A stretch of DNA of 64,000 bases from Escherichia ruysiae (GTDB taxonomy: Bacteria > Pseudomonadota > Gammaproteobacteria > Enterobacterales > Enterobacteriaceae), in contig NZ_JAVIWS010000001.1 of assembly GCF_031323975.1 (NCBI RefSeq), positions 806,001 through 870,000 of the forward strand, given 5' to 3'. The notes under the pieces are model-generated. The model saw nothing but the letters and a program-made list of their open reading frames with translations, did no database searches and was not told the origin of the DNA. How positions within the stretch are numbered: the first letter of the stretch is position 1; each line of letters opens with the position of its first letter. Both the position numbers and the translations under genes were made by a program. Shown here in pieces: positions 32,509-43,780 of this stretch.

Positions 32509-33903
32509 CTATCGTTCCCGTTTCGGTAGCCTGAAGTTTATCTTTTCCACATTAACGATATGGTGATTAATCCTGTCGATATCGACAGAGCTTTGTCCTT
32601 TTTCATTCACCACATGAACATTTACCAGTGACAGTAGCGTCTCGTTCTTTGCCATAAATGTCCCACGGACATCCTTACGCAAGTCAAAGTTCATGGTCAA
32701 TGCCGGGCCAACCGAAGATTCTTGCATCACATTGATATTACGCATAAAAAGGTGCTGCGGTTTGTTGTGTAGCTCCAGAGAAGCACGTTTCATCTCAATA
32801 TTGGTCAGTGCAACAAAGGAGACAGCGTTACCTGCTGAAATTTGTATCCCGCGCAATTTCCTGGCAAGGTCAGTATTATCAAGGTGAATATTATTCAGTC
32901 TGAAGTTTTGCGGTATGGAGAGATACCTGCCTTTAATGACGCCGTAGCCGATTAACATCCCGGCACTATTAACCATTTCTATATTGTCAATAACAAAGTT
33001 ATCACATCCATATATCGCTACAGTGGCGTTATCAATACCGGCTTTCTTGCTGAAATCAGGCGTAATATTGCGCGCTTTGATATTACGGATAATGAAATGT
33101 TTACCATTTTCAACATGAATCAGCTGTCGACAATCCGATCCTGTAATATTCGCCACGACAAAGTTTTTCACCGCCTGGTCTTCTGGATAGTTATTATCGT
33201 AGGTACTTCCCGCAAGGCCTATGCCGATGCCCCAGTTGATTTTGCCATTAGTACAGTTGATACGTTCTATTACGTGGTCGGAAATTAAAATATCGCGGTC
33301 GTTGATTGCCACGTTCCATTCGATGGCGTCGCCCTGTAAGTCGCTGAACTTACAATTGGTGATGTTGGCACCGATAATCTGGTTATGAAATCCCTGGCGT
33401 AAGATGGCGTAATTAGCATGGCTCACGGTCAGGTTATCGATGGTCAGGTTGCGCATAACCCGTTTATTTTTGCCGCCGATATAAATCTGCGTTACCGGGC
33501 CAAATCCGCTCATCGCCAGCCCTTTGATGGTGCAGTCAGAGCCACGCACATCCAGTGTGATGTTATGCATACTGCCGCCCTCCTCCCCTGTCACCTGGCT
33601 GCCGTCCTGTAAGACAAATCGCCCTCTGCCGTTGCCGCGCAGGCTACCGAGAATGTGTAAGGTTTTGCCAGGAGGGATGAAGATGCCGGTGTTGATGTTG
33701 TCGCAAACAAATCCGGCAGGCACGATGACCGTTTGCCCTTCGCTAAAGGCTTGTTTAAATGAGACGATCCAGTCGTGTGGATTGTAGTCGTTGATATTTA
33801 CGCTTTGTCGGGCGGGAAGTGCACGGGCGAAAGGGGTATGGAGGCAGGCAAGCGCGGAGCTTGCCGTCAGGAAGGTGCGTCGGGAGATTGTTTTAAATGA
33901 CAT
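32509..33903 (-). CDS. wcaM: Colanic acid biosynthesis protein WcaM
   Basis: 464 residues. The N-terminus carries a twin-arginine (Tat) signal: [22 protein letters not shown]. The rest looks like a right-handed parallel beta-helix (repeated short beta runs with N/D turns, e.g. [15 protein letters not shown]), a fold common in polysaccharide lyases and modifying enzymes. The exact role in colanic acid production is unknown. Last gene of the wca cluster, 10 bases after wcaL. Confidence 0.94.
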   Translation of the reverse strand: MSFKTISRRTFLTASSALACLHTPFARALPARQSVNINDYNPHDWIVSFKQAFSEGQTVIVPAGFVCDNINTGIFIPPGKTLHILGSLRGNGRGRFVLQDGSQVTGEEGGSMHNITLDVRGSDCTIKGLAMSGFGPVTQIYIGGKNKRVMRNLTIDNLTVSHANYAILRQGFHNQIIGANITNCKFSDLQGDAIEWNVAINDRDILISDHVIERINCTNGKINWGIGIGLAGSTYDNNYPEDQAVKNFVVANITGSDCRQLIHVENGKHFIIRNIKARNITPDFSKKAGIDNATVAIYGCDNFVIDNIEMVNSAGMLIGYGVIKGRYLSIPQNFRLNNIHLDNTDLARKLRGIQISAGNAVSFVALTNIEMKRASLELHNKPQHLFMRNINVMQESSVGPALTMNFDLRKDVRGTFMAKNETLLSLVNVHVVNEKGQSSVDIDRINHHIVNVEKINFRLPKRER

Positions 33904-33913
33904 GCGTTCTCCT

Positions 33914-35134
33914 CTATAAAGCTTGCAGCAAGCTGGCTAACTCTCGATTGATCACCTGCTGGTTAAAATCATTTTCGACTTTTTCGCGAGCACGTTTGAC
34001 AACCGGAGCCAGTTCGTCGGTATCCAGTTGGCTAAACGCCGCCAGCCGTTGCGCCAGTGCGCGAGCATCGTTCTCAGGCACCAGCCAACCCGATTTATCG
34101 GCCTCCACCAGTTCCGGAATGCCGCTATGCAGAGTAGAAACGACCGGAATGCCGACCGCCATCGCTTCCATCAATGCCACGGGTATCCCTTCCATATCGC
34201 CATCCGCGCCCGTGACTGAAGGCAGCAGAAAGACATCCGCGTCGTCGAGCATCGCCTTAACTTCGTGGCTCGGTTTAAAGCCTGGCATCTCCACCACATC
34301 TTCCAGTTGATACTGTTCGATGAGCGTGCGTAAACGCCGCTCCCACGGGCCGATGCCGAGAATGCGATAGCGAAATGCCACGCCCTGCTCTTTGAGCTGA
34401 CGGCAGGCTTCGATCGCCACATGCAGGCCTTTTTTCTCGGTTAAACGAGCAACGGAAATAATCTCTAGCGGTGTTCCTGGCATTTTAACCGGACGAGGGC
34501 TAAAGCGATTCATGTCCACCCCCATGCGCGATACAGCGATTTTTTCCGTCGGGCAGCCCATCTTTTGCAATCTCCCTGCCCACAGATCGCTTATTGGCAA
34601 CATCAGGTCGCCACGGCGAAACAGTTGTTGATATTCGGGAGTGTAATGATTGAGCACTTCCCGACTGGAGATATCAATACCATGGAAAATGGTAGCGATT
34701 TTGCCGCGAATGACACCCAGTTCGCGTAATTTTGCTGCGGTTACCCCCGCAGGGCCAAAATGAGCGATGAACACATCGGCATGAAACGGTGTTGCGACCT
34801 GGCCGCAAATGGCAGACAAAATCAGGTTCCGCGACTCGGCACCATAGCGTTTGAGGTTGAGCGCCTGCCAGGTATTTTTACGATGAATGCCGCGTAAGGT
34901 CTGGCTGGCGCGGTGGCGCAGCTTCGCCACTTTGCCCGTAGGTTCATCCTGTAACCAGCGGGTTATGGCGGCAAGGTTGTATTTCGTCCATGCCGCGTGG
35001 GTGTTCTCTGTATCGCCTTTTTGCAGCGCGACTATCTCCACCTCAAAGCCCATATCAATAAACGCGGTAATTTGATTGAGGACGAAGGTTTCTGACGACA
35101 GCGGAAATTTCAATAAGAAGAAGCCGACCTTCAT
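33914..35134 (-). CDS. wcaL: Colanic acid glycosyltransferase WcaL
   Basis: 406 residues, GT4 family (AmsK-like), predicted galactosyltransferase. GT-B features: [17 protein letters not shown] at the start, [17 protein letters not shown] opening the donor domain, and [19 protein letters not shown] at the donor site. It overlaps wcaK by four bases. Confidence 0.95.
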   Translation of the reverse strand: MKVGFFLLKFPLSSETFVLNQITAFIDMGFEVEIVALQKGDTENTHAAWTKYNLAAITRWLQDEPTGKVAKLRHRASQTLRGIHRKNTWQALNLKRYGAESRNLILSAICGQVATPFHADVFIAHFGPAGVTAAKLRELGVIRGKIATIFHGIDISSREVLNHYTPEYQQLFRRGDLMLPISDLWAGRLQKMGCPTEKIAVSRMGVDMNRFSPRPVKMPGTPLEIISVARLTEKKGLHVAIEACRQLKEQGVAFRYRILGIGPWERRLRTLIEQYQLEDVVEMPGFKPSHEVKAMLDDADVFLLPSVTGADGDMEGIPVALMEAMAVGIPVVSTLHSGIPELVEADKSGWLVPENDARALAQRLAAFSQLDTDELAPVVKRAREKVENDFNQQVINRELASLLQAL

Positions 35135-36411
35135 TTCGCCTCCCCGATGCGCTCAAGCACAGACTGCACCATCTGCATTCCCGTCTGACGTTCGCGACTG
35201 ACGGCTTCGTTAAGTCGAGCGTTCAGCACCGGAAGCTGGCCTAAGGTATCCGCAACCATCGCTTGCAGGCTGCCGTCTAATAAATGACGGATATCAATTG
35301 CCATCTCTGGCAGTCCCAACTGCTGCATAATCCCGGCGGATTTATGTTCGTAGTTGATGCCAATTGCCGGAGTGGCAAAGTTCATCGAGATAATGGCAGA
35401 GTGCAGGCGCGTACCGACGGTGAGTTCACAGGCTCCCAGAATTTTGCCCATTTCCAGATCGTTAAGTTCATCCATCACTACGTGGTAACGGGCAGGATCG
35501 CTGATGTGCTGGCGCAGATTGAGCGCCACCATACGGTCGTCTTTGTTATAGCTATCGATGCCCGTGCAGGTGGAGAGCGCAATCACCTGATAGCCTTCGT
35601 CGAGAATGCGATTGACCACCCCGGCAAAGGCTTTTTCATACGCTTGTTGAGTGGTGCCGAGACGTTTGTCGAACGGTGCCAGTTCGCGCAGGGTAATTGC
35701 CACCGCTTTCTGTTGTGCGGCAACGTCCAGCCAGTGTTGGACGGCATAGCTGGCGGTGAAATCTTCGGTGTGGTGATCGACCAGCCACGCGGTATCAACG
35801 CCATGTTCCACTTTTACGGTAGTGATATTACTGCGTTTCATCAAATCAAGGCTGACCGATTCGCGCAGGATCAGCGCGTCGCAGTAACCAAAAACGTAGT
35901 TCGCCAGTTGGTTAAATTGCTCATTCTGGAAGGGGCCAACACTGTGACCAATCATAAACAGCGGCTTTTTCGCCATAAATGTGCAAAGCGCGTGCTCAAA
36001 CTGCGGCACGCCATAGAGATCGACAAAAAACGATCCGCCGACCTGAATAATGGCGTCGTAACCTGACAGCAGGCGCACGAAGTCAGTGAATCCCTGGGCG
36101 ATGGCGATATTACGCAACTTGCCAGTGTCGGTGACGCGTGAGAGCAATACCTGATGTTGGTAGCGGCGACGGAGGACTTTTTTAACGCGCCCGACAACGC
36201 CCGCTGCGCTGTTGTGTTGTTTCATTTGCAGGAACAGCGGATCGCCCATCACTGGGCGATTAAGCAGCCAGGAAGAACTGACCGGATAACGACTCATCAC
36301 GTCCACTTCGGCGTGTGGATTGAGGATGTTGATGGCATCAAGTAAGCCGCGCAGGATGGCACTGTCGCCGCGATTGCCACAAGTATGGTTGCCAAGAATA
36401 AGTAATTTCAT
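35131..36411 (-). CDS. wcaK: Colanic acid pyruvyltransferase-family protein WcaK
   Basis: 426 residues of the polysaccharide pyruvyl transferase family (AmsJ-like). Family cues: GNHTCGNRGDSAILRGLLDAI at the N-terminus, VGGSFFVDLYG, and the C-terminal GTRLHSAIISMNFATPAIGINYEHKS. It probably adds the pyruvate ketal on the terminal galactose of colanic acid, using phosphoenolpyruvate. A REP element separates it from wzxC; its end overlaps wcaL. Confidence 0.95.
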   Translation of the reverse strand: MKLLILGNHTCGNRGDSAILRGLLDAINILNPHAEVDVMSRYPVSSSWLLNRPVMGDPLFLQMKQHNSAAGVVGRVKKVLRRRYQHQVLLSRVTDTGKLRNIAIAQGFTDFVRLLSGYDAIIQVGGSFFVDLYGVPQFEHALCTFMAKKPLFMIGHSVGPFQNEQFNQLANYVFGYCDALILRESVSLDLMKRSNITTVKVEHGVDTAWLVDHHTEDFTASYAVQHWLDVAAQQKAVAITLRELAPFDKRLGTTQQAYEKAFAGVVNRILDEGYQVIALSTCTGIDSYNKDDRMVALNLRQHISDPARYHVVMDELNDLEMGKILGACELTVGTRLHSAIISMNFATPAIGINYEHKSAGIMQQLGLPEMAIDIRHLLDGSLQAMVADTLGQLPVLNARLNEAVSRERQTGMQMVQSVLERIGEAK

Positions 36412-36472
36412 TTTTTCCTCATAAATTTGATGCCAGGTGAGGCTGTATTTGTTGTTTTCATTACTGCTTTTT

Positions 36473-36564
36473 GCCTGATGCGACGCTAACGCGTCTTATC
36501 AGGCCTACAAAACCGAGTTCCTGAACCGTAGGCCGGATAAGGCGTTCACGCCGCATCCGGCAAC
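36473..36564. repeat. REP/BIME element between wzxC and wcaK
   Basis: Two REP units head to head: GCCTGATGCGACGC...CTTATCAGGCCTAC and GTAGGCCGGATAAGGCGTTC...GCATCCGGC. Such an element inside an operon can stabilise upstream RNA or cause partial termination. Confidence 0.93.
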
Positions 36565-36589
36565 CATTGCCGGAACCGAAAACAACACT

Positions 36590-38068
36590 TCACCCCGCCC
36601 GTAAAAGCATTTTCATTTTTTCGCTGCGACAAAACTGACGCTTCACTTCCACCACCAGCGGATGGCGCGACAGCACAATCATCACCACAAACGCCAGTAC
36701 GCCTGCGGTAATTTGCACCGCCAGCAACGTCGCCAGCGCCAGTTGCCCTTTCAGCAGCACGCCCAGCGCATAACTGACCACCAGCGTCGGAAGCGAGAGA
36801 TAAAACGGTAGCCACAAACTCAGGATGTACTGGCGATAGCTGGAACCGAGCACCGGTTTAATCATCACGAAGTAGCTCAGAATGGTGTTGATAATCTGCA
36901 CCAGCAGGAAGCCGAGCGTGACGCCGATCGCGCCCGCCATCTGCCCACCGATAACAATCGCCGGAATAAACAGAAAAGTTTTGAATACGTTGAATTTAAA
37001 GCTAATATCCACCCGCGCTTTCGCCATCAGCAGCGAACCAATCGGGTTACCCACCGAACGCAGCAGCCCCACCACACACAGCAATTGCAGCACCGGAATA
37101 ATGCTGTTCCACTTTTCGCCAAAGACCAGCGGCACAAAATTATTCGACACTACCATCAGCCCCAGCAGCGCCGGGAAGTTGATAATTCCCACTACCGACA
37201 GCAGCTTGTAGAAGTTCACGCGCAGCTTTTCGGTATCGTCCTGAATTTTGGCAAACGCTGGAAACAGCACGCGGGTGATGATCGGGTTCAGCTTCATCGG
37301 CGGTACAACGGCCACGTTATAGGCCAGGTTGTAGCCCCCCGCCACGCCCGCGCCGAGAATACGCGCCAGCACCAGCGTCGAAAGGTTAGTATTGAGATAG
37401 TTGATGATGCTGTCCGCCGTCAGCCAGGCACCAAAGCGTAAGTTCGGTGCCACCGACGCCAGCGAGAAATGCAGACCGGGACGATAAATTTTGCGACCAA
37501 AGTAGCCAAACAGCAGCGTTCTCACCGCACTATTGACCAGATAACCGAGGATCGCGGTCATCGCCAGCGGCCAGAAATGGGCGCTAACCACCGTAAAAGT
37601 AAAGCCCGCCAGCACCGCGCTAGTTTCGATCATGCCGATTTTGTTGAACTCCAGCTCCTTTTGCATCAACGCGCGAAACTGTTGCCCGTGGGGGATCACC
37701 ACAAACGCCAGCGACAATGTTTTAATCAACGGTGCCAGATCCGGGTTATTCAGCACGTCACCGATGAGATCACTCAACAAAAACACTGCCACGCACACTA
37801 CAATCCCCAGCCCGACGTTCAGCCAGTACAGCGTGGTGAGTTCAAGGTGGCTGATTTCTTTTCGCTGAATAATCGAGTTAGCGATACCGAAGTCAGAAAG
37901 CGTATCTGCCAGCGCGATAATCACCAGCGACACGGTAAGCAGGCCGAACTGGTGGTTATCGATAATCCGCGCCAGCACGGTCATCTGTACCAGCCCGAGG
38001 CCGATGATGATCACCGTGGCAATCGCCGACCACTTCGCGCCGCTGATGGTTTTTTCACGTAAGCTCAT
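36590..38068 (-). CDS. wzxC: Colanic acid repeat-unit flippase WzxC
   Basis: 492 residues with 12-14 hydrophobic helices, polysaccharide transport (PST) family. The N-terminal KTISGAKWSAIATVIIIGLGLVQM and SIIQRKEISHLELTTLYWLN stretches are typical. It moves the undecaprenyl-PP-linked colanic hexasaccharide to the periplasmic face. One base separates it from wcaJ. Confidence 0.96.
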   Translation of the reverse strand: MSLREKTISGAKWSAIATVIIIGLGLVQMTVLARIIDNHQFGLLTVSLVIIALADTLSDFGIANSIIQRKEISHLELTTLYWLNVGLGIVVCVAVFLLSDLIGDVLNNPDLAPLIKTLSLAFVVIPHGQQFRALMQKELEFNKIGMIETSAVLAGFTFTVVSAHFWPLAMTAILGYLVNSAVRTLLFGYFGRKIYRPGLHFSLASVAPNLRFGAWLTADSIINYLNTNLSTLVLARILGAGVAGGYNLAYNVAVVPPMKLNPIITRVLFPAFAKIQDDTEKLRVNFYKLLSVVGIINFPALLGLMVVSNNFVPLVFGEKWNSIIPVLQLLCVVGLLRSVGNPIGSLLMAKARVDISFKFNVFKTFLFIPAIVIGGQMAGAIGVTLGFLLVQIINTILSYFVMIKPVLGSSYRQYILSLWLPFYLSLPTLVVSYALGVLLKGQLALATLLAVQITAGVLAFVVMIVLSRHPLVVEVKRQFCRSEKMKMLLRAG

Positions 38069-38069
38069 A

Positions 38070-39464
38070 TCAATATGCCGCTTTGTTAACGAAGCCTTTG
38101 AATACCGTCAGGAAAACGATTTTGATATCGAACCAGACGCTCCATTCGCGGATGTACTCAAGGTCGAACTCGACGCGTTTTTCCATTTTCTCCAGTGTAT
38201 CGGTTTCGCCGCGCCAGCCGTTAATCTGCGCCCAGCCAGTAATGCCCGGTTTCACTTTATGGCGCAGCATGTAGCCTTCAATGAGCTGTCGATACTGTTC
38301 GTTATGCGCCACCGCGTGCGGACGTGGCCCCACAATCGACATCCCCCCGGTCAGCACATTGATAAACTGCGGCAATTCATCCAGCGAGGTGCGGCGCAGA
38401 AAGTTCCCCACTTTGGTGACGCGCGGATCGTTCTGCGTCGCCTGGGTCACCACGTTGTCGTTCTCCATCACTTTCATCGAACGGAACTTCCACACTTTGA
38501 TCGGCTTGCCGTCCATGCCGTAGCGAGTCTGGCGGAAAATAACCGGCCCCGGTGAACTGAGTTTCACCGCCAGCGCAATGCAGCACAGCACCGGGGAGAT
38601 CAGCAGCAAGATCAGCGTTGCCAGCACAATGTCTTCCGCACGTTTGAGCAGGCGGTTAACCCCGGAAAGCGGCGTGTCATACAGCGGCACCACCGGTACG
38701 CCGTTCATCTCTTCGATACGGGAATGGAGAATGTTGAAGGTAAAAACATCGGGGATCAGCAGCACCGAACAGGTGGTGTCCGCCAGTTGATGAACCAGTT
38801 TTTTCACTCGCGCGCCGTCGCACATTTGCATCGCGATATAGACGTTATGAATCTTGCCCGCTTTCGCATCCTCGACCAGCTGTTGCAGGTTACCCGCCCA
38901 GTCGTTAGAAACGCCGCCCGGTTTCGGGTCGTGGTAAACGCCCACCACTTCAAACCCTAACCACGGCTGATTACGGAAACTCTCCATCAGCATTTGTCCG
39001 GCAGCTAAATCCCCCGCCACCGCGACCATCCGCTTGTTATAGCCATGATTACGCAGCCAGCCCGCACCAATACGAATGCACGAACGGCAAACCACCAGTC
39101 CGATGCTGGTCAGCCCATACCACGCCAGCCAGATTTTCAGTTGCGTGTCGAAATCATTGTTGAACGCCACCAGTCCGGCGCTGAAAATCACGCTTAACGT
39201 CCAGTTTTGTAGCAACAGGGCAAATTCTGTCGCTGCCCGAACACCGCGCCATGAGCGATAAAAATCGGTGATGCCGCCCAGCATCTGGAATACCACCAGC
39301 GTAATCAGCGCCACCAACAGGTGCATGTAGAAGAATGACAGTCCGCTGACTTCGCAAACCAGCCATAACCCGGCAAACATGATGGTGATATCTGAAAAGC
39401 GTTGCACCATAGAGATTAACGATGCATTGGTTTTCGCTCGCTCGCGCTTTTTTAGATTTGTCAT
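38070..39464 (-). CDS. wcaJ: Undecaprenyl-phosphate glucose phosphotransferase WcaJ
   Basis: Initiating enzyme of colanic acid synthesis: transfers glucose-1-phosphate from UDP-Glc to undecaprenyl phosphate. 464 residues: four N-terminal helices, a CoA-binding-like soluble region in the middle, a fifth membrane element (ATLILLLISPVLCCIALAVKL), and the C-terminal catalytic sugar-transferase domain with KVWKFRSM, DELPQFINVL and SIVGPRPH. Loss of this gene blocks the whole pathway. Confidence 0.96.
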   Translation of the reverse strand: MTNLKKRERAKTNASLISMVQRFSDITIMFAGLWLVCEVSGLSFFYMHLLVALITLVVFQMLGGITDFYRSWRGVRAATEFALLLQNWTLSVIFSAGLVAFNNDFDTQLKIWLAWYGLTSIGLVVCRSCIRIGAGWLRNHGYNKRMVAVAGDLAAGQMLMESFRNQPWLGFEVVGVYHDPKPGGVSNDWAGNLQQLVEDAKAGKIHNVYIAMQMCDGARVKKLVHQLADTTCSVLLIPDVFTFNILHSRIEEMNGVPVVPLYDTPLSGVNRLLKRAEDIVLATLILLLISPVLCCIALAVKLSSPGPVIFRQTRYGMDGKPIKVWKFRSMKVMENDNVVTQATQNDPRVTKVGNFLRRTSLDELPQFINVLTGGMSIVGPRPHAVAHNEQYRQLIEGYMLRHKVKPGITGWAQINGWRGETDTLEKMEKRVEFDLEYIREWSVWFDIKIVFLTVFKGFVNKAAY

Positions 39465-39486
39465 CGTTGTTCCTGTTCTATTGTCG

Positions 39487-39522
39487 CCTCACCCCGGCCC
39501 TCTCCCCAAAGGGGCGAGGGGA
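39487..39522. repeat. GC-rich dispersed inverted repeat between cpsG and wcaJ
   Basis: CTCACCCCGGCCCTCTCCCC followed by AAAGGGGCGAGGGGAG, forming a short hairpin around AAA. This is a dispersed enterobacterial intergenic repeat type; the remaining non-coding stretch 39465-39591 is also purine/pyrimidine biased. Function unknown. Confidence 0.6.
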
Positions 39523-39591
39523 GAAGAAAGTTCCGTGCTCTCTTCTCTCCGCAGGCAGTAGAGCGTCAGGGGGAGGGGGAAAGTAATGACA

Positions 39592-40962
39592 TTACTCGTT
39601 CAGCAACGTCAGCAGAGTTCGCGTTCGCGCTTCCATCAGCGGCACATCACCGCGCGATTCCACATTCAACCGCACCACCGGTTCGGTGTTGGAGGAGCGC
39701 AGGTTGAAGCGCCAGTCGGCAAAGGTCATGCTGATGCCATCGGTGCGATCCACCGCCAGCGCCTCGCGGCTAAAATGCTGTTCGACGCGATTAATCGCCT
39801 CAACGGGTTGCGCCAGTTTGCTGTTGATTTCACCGCTTGCCGGGAATGCCGCCATCCGGTCGCGCACCAGTTCGCCCAGCGTTTTTCCTTTCAGACACAC
39901 CAGTTCGGCGACCAGCAGCCACGGGATCATGCCGCTGTCACAGTAAGCGAAATCACGGAAGTAATGGTGCGCGCTCATTTCGCCGCCGTAGATGGCGTCT
40001 TCCTTGCGCATACGTTCTTTAATAAAGGCGTGTCCGGTTTTCGACATCACCGGTGTGCCACCTGCGGAAGTCACCACATCAACGGTGTTCCAGGAAAGAC
40101 GCGGATCGTGGATGATCTTCGCGCCGGGATTTTTTTCGAGGAACGCTTCTGCCAGCAGGCCGACAATGTAGTAGCCCTCGATAAACTGCCCTTTTTCGTC
40201 AAACAGAAAACAGCGGTCAAAATCGCCATCAAAGGCAATGCCCATATCTGCGCCGTGTTTGATGACCGCATTGCGGGTGTCGTCGCGGCATTCCGGCAGT
40301 AGTGGGTTAGGAATACCGTTGGGGAAATTGCCGTCCGGCGTGTTGTGCACTTTGATTAATTCCACAGGCGCACCGAGGGCTTTAAAGCGGGCTTCAATGG
40401 CGTCCACCACCGGCCCCGCCGCGCCGTTCCCGGAGTTGATCACCAGTTTGAGCGGCGTGAGGTTTTTGACGTTGATATAGCCGAACAGGTGATCAACGTA
40501 AGCGTCGCGCAGGTGGATTTGCTGATAGCTACCGCGTTTGGTTTCATCGACAGGCGGGAAGTCGTTGGCTTCTGCCAGACGCTGGACGTCGCGCAGTCCG
40601 GTATCGCCGCTGATCGGGCGAGCCCCTTCGCGTACCAGCTTCATGCCGTTGTAATCCATCGGATTATGGCTGGCGGTAACTTCGATGCCGCCATCCACGC
40701 CGAGATGGAACGTGGCGAAATAGATCTCTTCAGTGCCGGACATGCCGATATCCAGCACATCGACGCCCGCATCCTGTAACCCCTTCGCCAGCGCCAATTT
40801 TAAGGTTTCGCTGGTGAGGCGGACATCACCGCCTAACACAATGGTTTTCGGTTTGAGAAATTCGCCATAGGCACGACCAATGCGCCAGGCGATATCTTCA
40901 TTCAGTTCTTCGCCTAATTTTCCGCGAATATCATAGGCTTTAAAGCAGGTTAATTTTTTCAT
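39592..40962 (-). CDS. cpsG: Phosphomannomutase CpsG (ManB)
   Basis: Mannose-6-phosphate to mannose-1-phosphate for GDP-mannose and GDP-fucose. 456 residues from the ATG at 40962 ([14 protein letters not shown]); the frame extends upstream without family homology. Phosphoserine S98 lies in [11 protein letters not shown], metal-binding loop is DGDFDRCF, and the C-terminal phosphate loop [11 protein letters not shown] is intact. Separated from cpsB by a REP element. Confidence 0.96.
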   Translation of the reverse strand: MKKLTCFKAYDIRGKLGEELNEDIAWRIGRAYGEFLKPKTIVLGGDVRLTSETLKLALAKGLQDAGVDVLDIGMSGTEEIYFATFHLGVDGGIEVTASHNPMDYNGMKLVREGARPISGDTGLRDVQRLAEANDFPPVDETKRGSYQQIHLRDAYVDHLFGYINVKNLTPLKLVINSGNGAAGPVVDAIEARFKALGAPVELIKVHNTPDGNFPNGIPNPLLPECRDDTRNAVIKHGADMGIAFDGDFDRCFLFDEKGQFIEGYYIVGLLAEAFLEKNPGAKIIHDPRLSWNTVDVVTSAGGTPVMSKTGHAFIKERMRKEDAIYGGEMSAHHYFRDFAYCDSGMIPWLLVAELVCLKGKTLGELVRDRMAAFPASGEINSKLAQPVEAINRVEQHFSREALAVDRTDGISMTFADWRFNLRSSNTEPVVRLNVESRGDVPLMEARTRTLLTLLNE

Positions 40963-41051
40963 GTCGTTACCCTTTTTCAGGCAATAGTTGACCCTGACCG
41001 AAGCGGCCAATTTTGTTTTTGTCGTTATTTACATCGCGGTTCGGCATTCAT

Positions 41052-41122
41052 TGCCTGATGCGACGCTGCCGCGTCTTATCAGGCCTACAAATCCGAACCG
41101 TAGGTCGGATAAGGCGTTTACA
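41052..41122. repeat. REP/BIME element between cpsB and cpsG
   Basis: GCCTGATGCGACGCTGCCGCGTCTTATCAGGCCTAC and a partial partner GTAGGTCGGATAAGGCGTTTAC. The second unit runs into the cpsB stop codon (TAA at 41118-41120), so the repeat supplies part of the gene end. Confidence 0.92.
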
Positions 41123-42554
41123 CCCGTCCGTAGCGATCCGCGAAGCGCACCACATCATCCTCTTCGAGATAAGAGCCGGAGCGTACTTCAATTAAATCGA
41201 GCGGAATTTTCCCTGGATTTTCCAGGCAGTGCGTCGCCCCCAGCGGAATATAAATAGACTCGTTTTCGCCAAGCAGTTTGATATCACCGTCAATGGTGAC
41301 TTTTGCCGTTCCCGCGACAACCACCCAGTGTTCCGCGCGGTGATGGTGCATCTGTACCGACAAGCCCTCACCGGGTTTCACGGTGATGCGTTTTACCTGG
41401 TAGCGGTCGCCTGCGTCGATAGAGTCATATTTGCCCCACGGGCGATACACTTCGCGATGTACCCGATGCTCATGGCGGCCATCGGCTTTGATTTGCTCGA
41501 CCACTTTTTTCACATCCTGCACCGCGTTACGGTCGGCAATCAGCACCGCATCTTTGGTCTGCACTACCACCAGATCTTTCACCCCGACGGTGGTGACCAG
41601 GCCAGATTCGGCATACACGTAGCTGTTTTCAGTTTTGTGATTAATCACATCGCCGTGGCAAACGTTGCCCTCGGCGGTGTGGGCGCTGATCTCCCATAAT
41701 GAAGACCAGGAGCCGACATCGCTCCAGCCCGCATCCATCGGCACCACAACCGCATCTGCCGTGCGTTCCATGACCGCGTAGTCCACCGACTCTTCCGGGC
41801 AGGCGAGAAACGCTTCTTCATCCACCCGTATAAAATCGAGATCCGGATCGATGGCGCTCATCGCTTTTTCACAGGCATCGAGAATATCCGGGCGATATTT
41901 TTTCAGTTCTTCGAGATAGCGTCCGGCGCGGAACAGGAACATGCCGCTGTTCCAGTAATATTCGCCGCTTGCCACATAGGCCTGCGCGGTTTCCAGATTC
42001 GGTTTTTCGACAAACTGCGCCACTTCAAAGGCCACCGTATCCTGCTCACCCGCAGACACTTCACCGCGACGAATATAGCCATATCCGGTTTCAGGTAGAT
42101 CCGGCACAATACCGAAGGTCACCAGCTTGCCCGCTTCGGCATATGGCATGGCGTTACGCACGGCGGCACGGAACGCGTCTTCATCGGCAATCACATGATC
42201 CGCCGCCAGCACCAGCATTAATGGGTCGCTCTCCGGGCTATGGCGTTTTGCCGCCAGCGCCGCTAGCGCAATGGCAGGTGCAGTGTTACGCCCTGCCGGT
42301 TCGAGAATAATGTTCTCGGTAAGTTTGTTCAGTTGACGCAGCTGTTCCGCAACAATAAAGCGGTGCTGCTCATTGCAAATCACCACCGGGCTTTCGCACT
42401 CCACGCCGTTCAGGCGGCAGATGGTGGTTTGCAGCATGGTGAGATCGCCTTTCAGGCATAAAAACTGCTTGGGATAAAGTACGCGGGAAAGCGGCCATAA
42501 GCGGCTACCGGAGCCACCTGCCATCACGACTGGATAGAGTTTCGACTGCGCCAT
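41118..42554 (-). CDS. cpsB: Mannose-1-phosphate guanylyltransferase CpsB (ManC)
   Basis: 478 residues. The N-terminal nucleotidyltransferase has the signature [14 protein letters not shown] and [10 protein letters not shown]. The C-terminal cupin of type II phosphomannose isomerase has [20 protein letters not shown]; in many homologues this half has isomerase activity, but in E. coli the separate manA does that step. It makes GDP-mannose from GTP and Man-1-P. Two bases after wcaI. Confidence 0.96.
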   Translation of the reverse strand: MAQSKLYPVVMAGGSGSRLWPLSRVLYPKQFLCLKGDLTMLQTTICRLNGVECESPVVICNEQHRFIVAEQLRQLNKLTENIILEPAGRNTAPAIALAALAAKRHSPESDPLMLVLAADHVIADEDAFRAAVRNAMPYAEAGKLVTFGIVPDLPETGYGYIRRGEVSAGEQDTVAFEVAQFVEKPNLETAQAYVASGEYYWNSGMFLFRAGRYLEELKKYRPDILDACEKAMSAIDPDLDFIRVDEEAFLACPEESVDYAVMERTADAVVVPMDAGWSDVGSWSSLWEISAHTAEGNVCHGDVINHKTENSYVYAESGLVTTVGVKDLVVVQTKDAVLIADRNAVQDVKKVVEQIKADGRHEHRVHREVYRPWGKYDSIDAGDRYQVKRITVKPGEGLSVQMHHHRAEHWVVVAGTAKVTIDGDIKLLGENESIYIPLGATHCLENPGKIPLDLIEVRSGSYLEEDDVVRFADRYGRV

Positions 42555-42556
42555 AA

Positions 42557-43780
42557 TTATCCCCGAATATCATTTATAAATTGACGTAACACGTTCTCTT
42601 TATCGAGCGTGCGTTCGGCATATTCACGTGCCACCGTGTTGTGTTTGGGCAGCAGGAGCGCCTGACAAATCCCCGTCACCAGCGCCTCGACCGATTCCGG
42701 TTCTACGCAAACCGCAATTCCCGGAAAGGTTTCGCAAAGCTGCCCCAGTTCTGTATGGGCTTCTGCGGTAATCACCGCGTTACCGCCTACCGCCAGAATA
42801 TTGGTCAGTTTCGACGGCAATACGGCATCTGCCGCGCCGCGTTTTTGCACTACCAGATGGCAATCGCCCATCTTCAGCAGTGCGGGTAAAGCGTCATACG
42901 ATTGCAGCGGGAAAAACTGCAAATTGGTCAGTCCACGCTGCTGCGCCATTTTTTCCAGCCGCGCTTTGCCGCCGCCCTGCCCGACAATGGCAAAAATCAG
43001 CGGTTCATCGCGCAGGCGATCGGCAGCTTCAATAACGTTTTCCAGCCCCTGCTTTTCACCAATATTGCCGGAGTAAAGAATGATTTTTTTGTTATCCGGC
43101 AGGCCAAGCTGGTTACGAAGGGCGTCAACATCAGCCTCTGCGACATGCTGAAAACGGGCGATTTCCGACCAGTTGGGGAAGAAGATGACCTTTTCCGCCG
43201 CCACGCCTTTTTCGACAGCTTTATTCATCATTGAGCGCGAAATGGTGGAGACGTTATCGACGTTATGCAGTCCGCTACGTTCGAACGCCGTTGCCAGCTG
43301 TGCCACTTTGCCGCCTTTGCCTTTTCCGGCAAGGCCCAGCCCCAGCATGGCATCCACTTCGTAATCCTGAATATGCAGCACGGTACGCGCGCCAGAGAGT
43401 TTCGCCAGCAGACGCATTCCCGGCGTGCAAAACAGCGTTGGCACTACGCCGATAATGCGCTCCGGCTTCCAGCGACGTTGCGCCATCAGCGGGAAAAAAC
43501 TGCTGACGGCAAAACTGCCGAGATGCAACAGGCGTTTCAGGGTGCTCGGCTGTTTTGGCACATACAGCGGGCAGCGCCACACCGTGGCGGCCCCTTCTTC
43601 TCGTTTGTAGCGCCAGGCGGAATAGTTCTCGCCCACCTGCCACTGCGGGTAGTAAGGCGGTGCGGTAATGACCCGCACCTCATGACCTTGTGCCGCCAGC
43701 CATTCCACCATCTCGCCGGTGTATTTGCCGATGCCGGTTAACTCCGGCGAGTAGTTAATGCCGTAGACCAGTATTTTCAT
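42557..43780 (-). CDS. wcaI: Colanic acid glycosyltransferase WcaI
   Basis: 407 residues, GT4 family, predicted fucosyltransferase of the colanic repeat. GT-B signatures: [22 protein letters not shown] (acceptor domain), [19 protein letters not shown] (start of donor domain) and [18 protein letters not shown] near the donor site. Overlaps gmm by four bases. Confidence 0.95.
   Translation of the reverse strand: MKILVYGINYSPELTGIGKYTGEMVEWLAAQGHEVRVITAPPYYPQWQVGENYSAWRYKREEGAATVWRCPLYVPKQPSTLKRLLHLGSFAVSSFFPLMAQRRWKPERIIGVVPTLFCTPGMRLLAKLSGARTVLHIQDYEVDAMLGLGLAGKGKGGKVAQLATAFERSGLHNVDNVSTISRSMMNKAVEKGVAAEKVIFFPNWSEIARFQHVAEADVDALRNQLGLPDNKKIILYSGNIGEKQGLENVIEAADRLRDEPLIFAIVGQGGGKARLEKMAQQRGLTNLQFFPLQSYDALPALLKMGDCHLVVQKRGAADAVLPSKLTNILAVGGNAVITAEAHTELGQLCETFPGIAVCVEPESVEALVTGICQALLLPKHNTVAREYAERTLDKENVLRQFINDIRG

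Noticed and set aside
35284..36066. 260-codon open frame on the plus strand across wcaK
   Set aside because: Antisense shadow of wcaK; composition and lack of motifs argue against a real protein.
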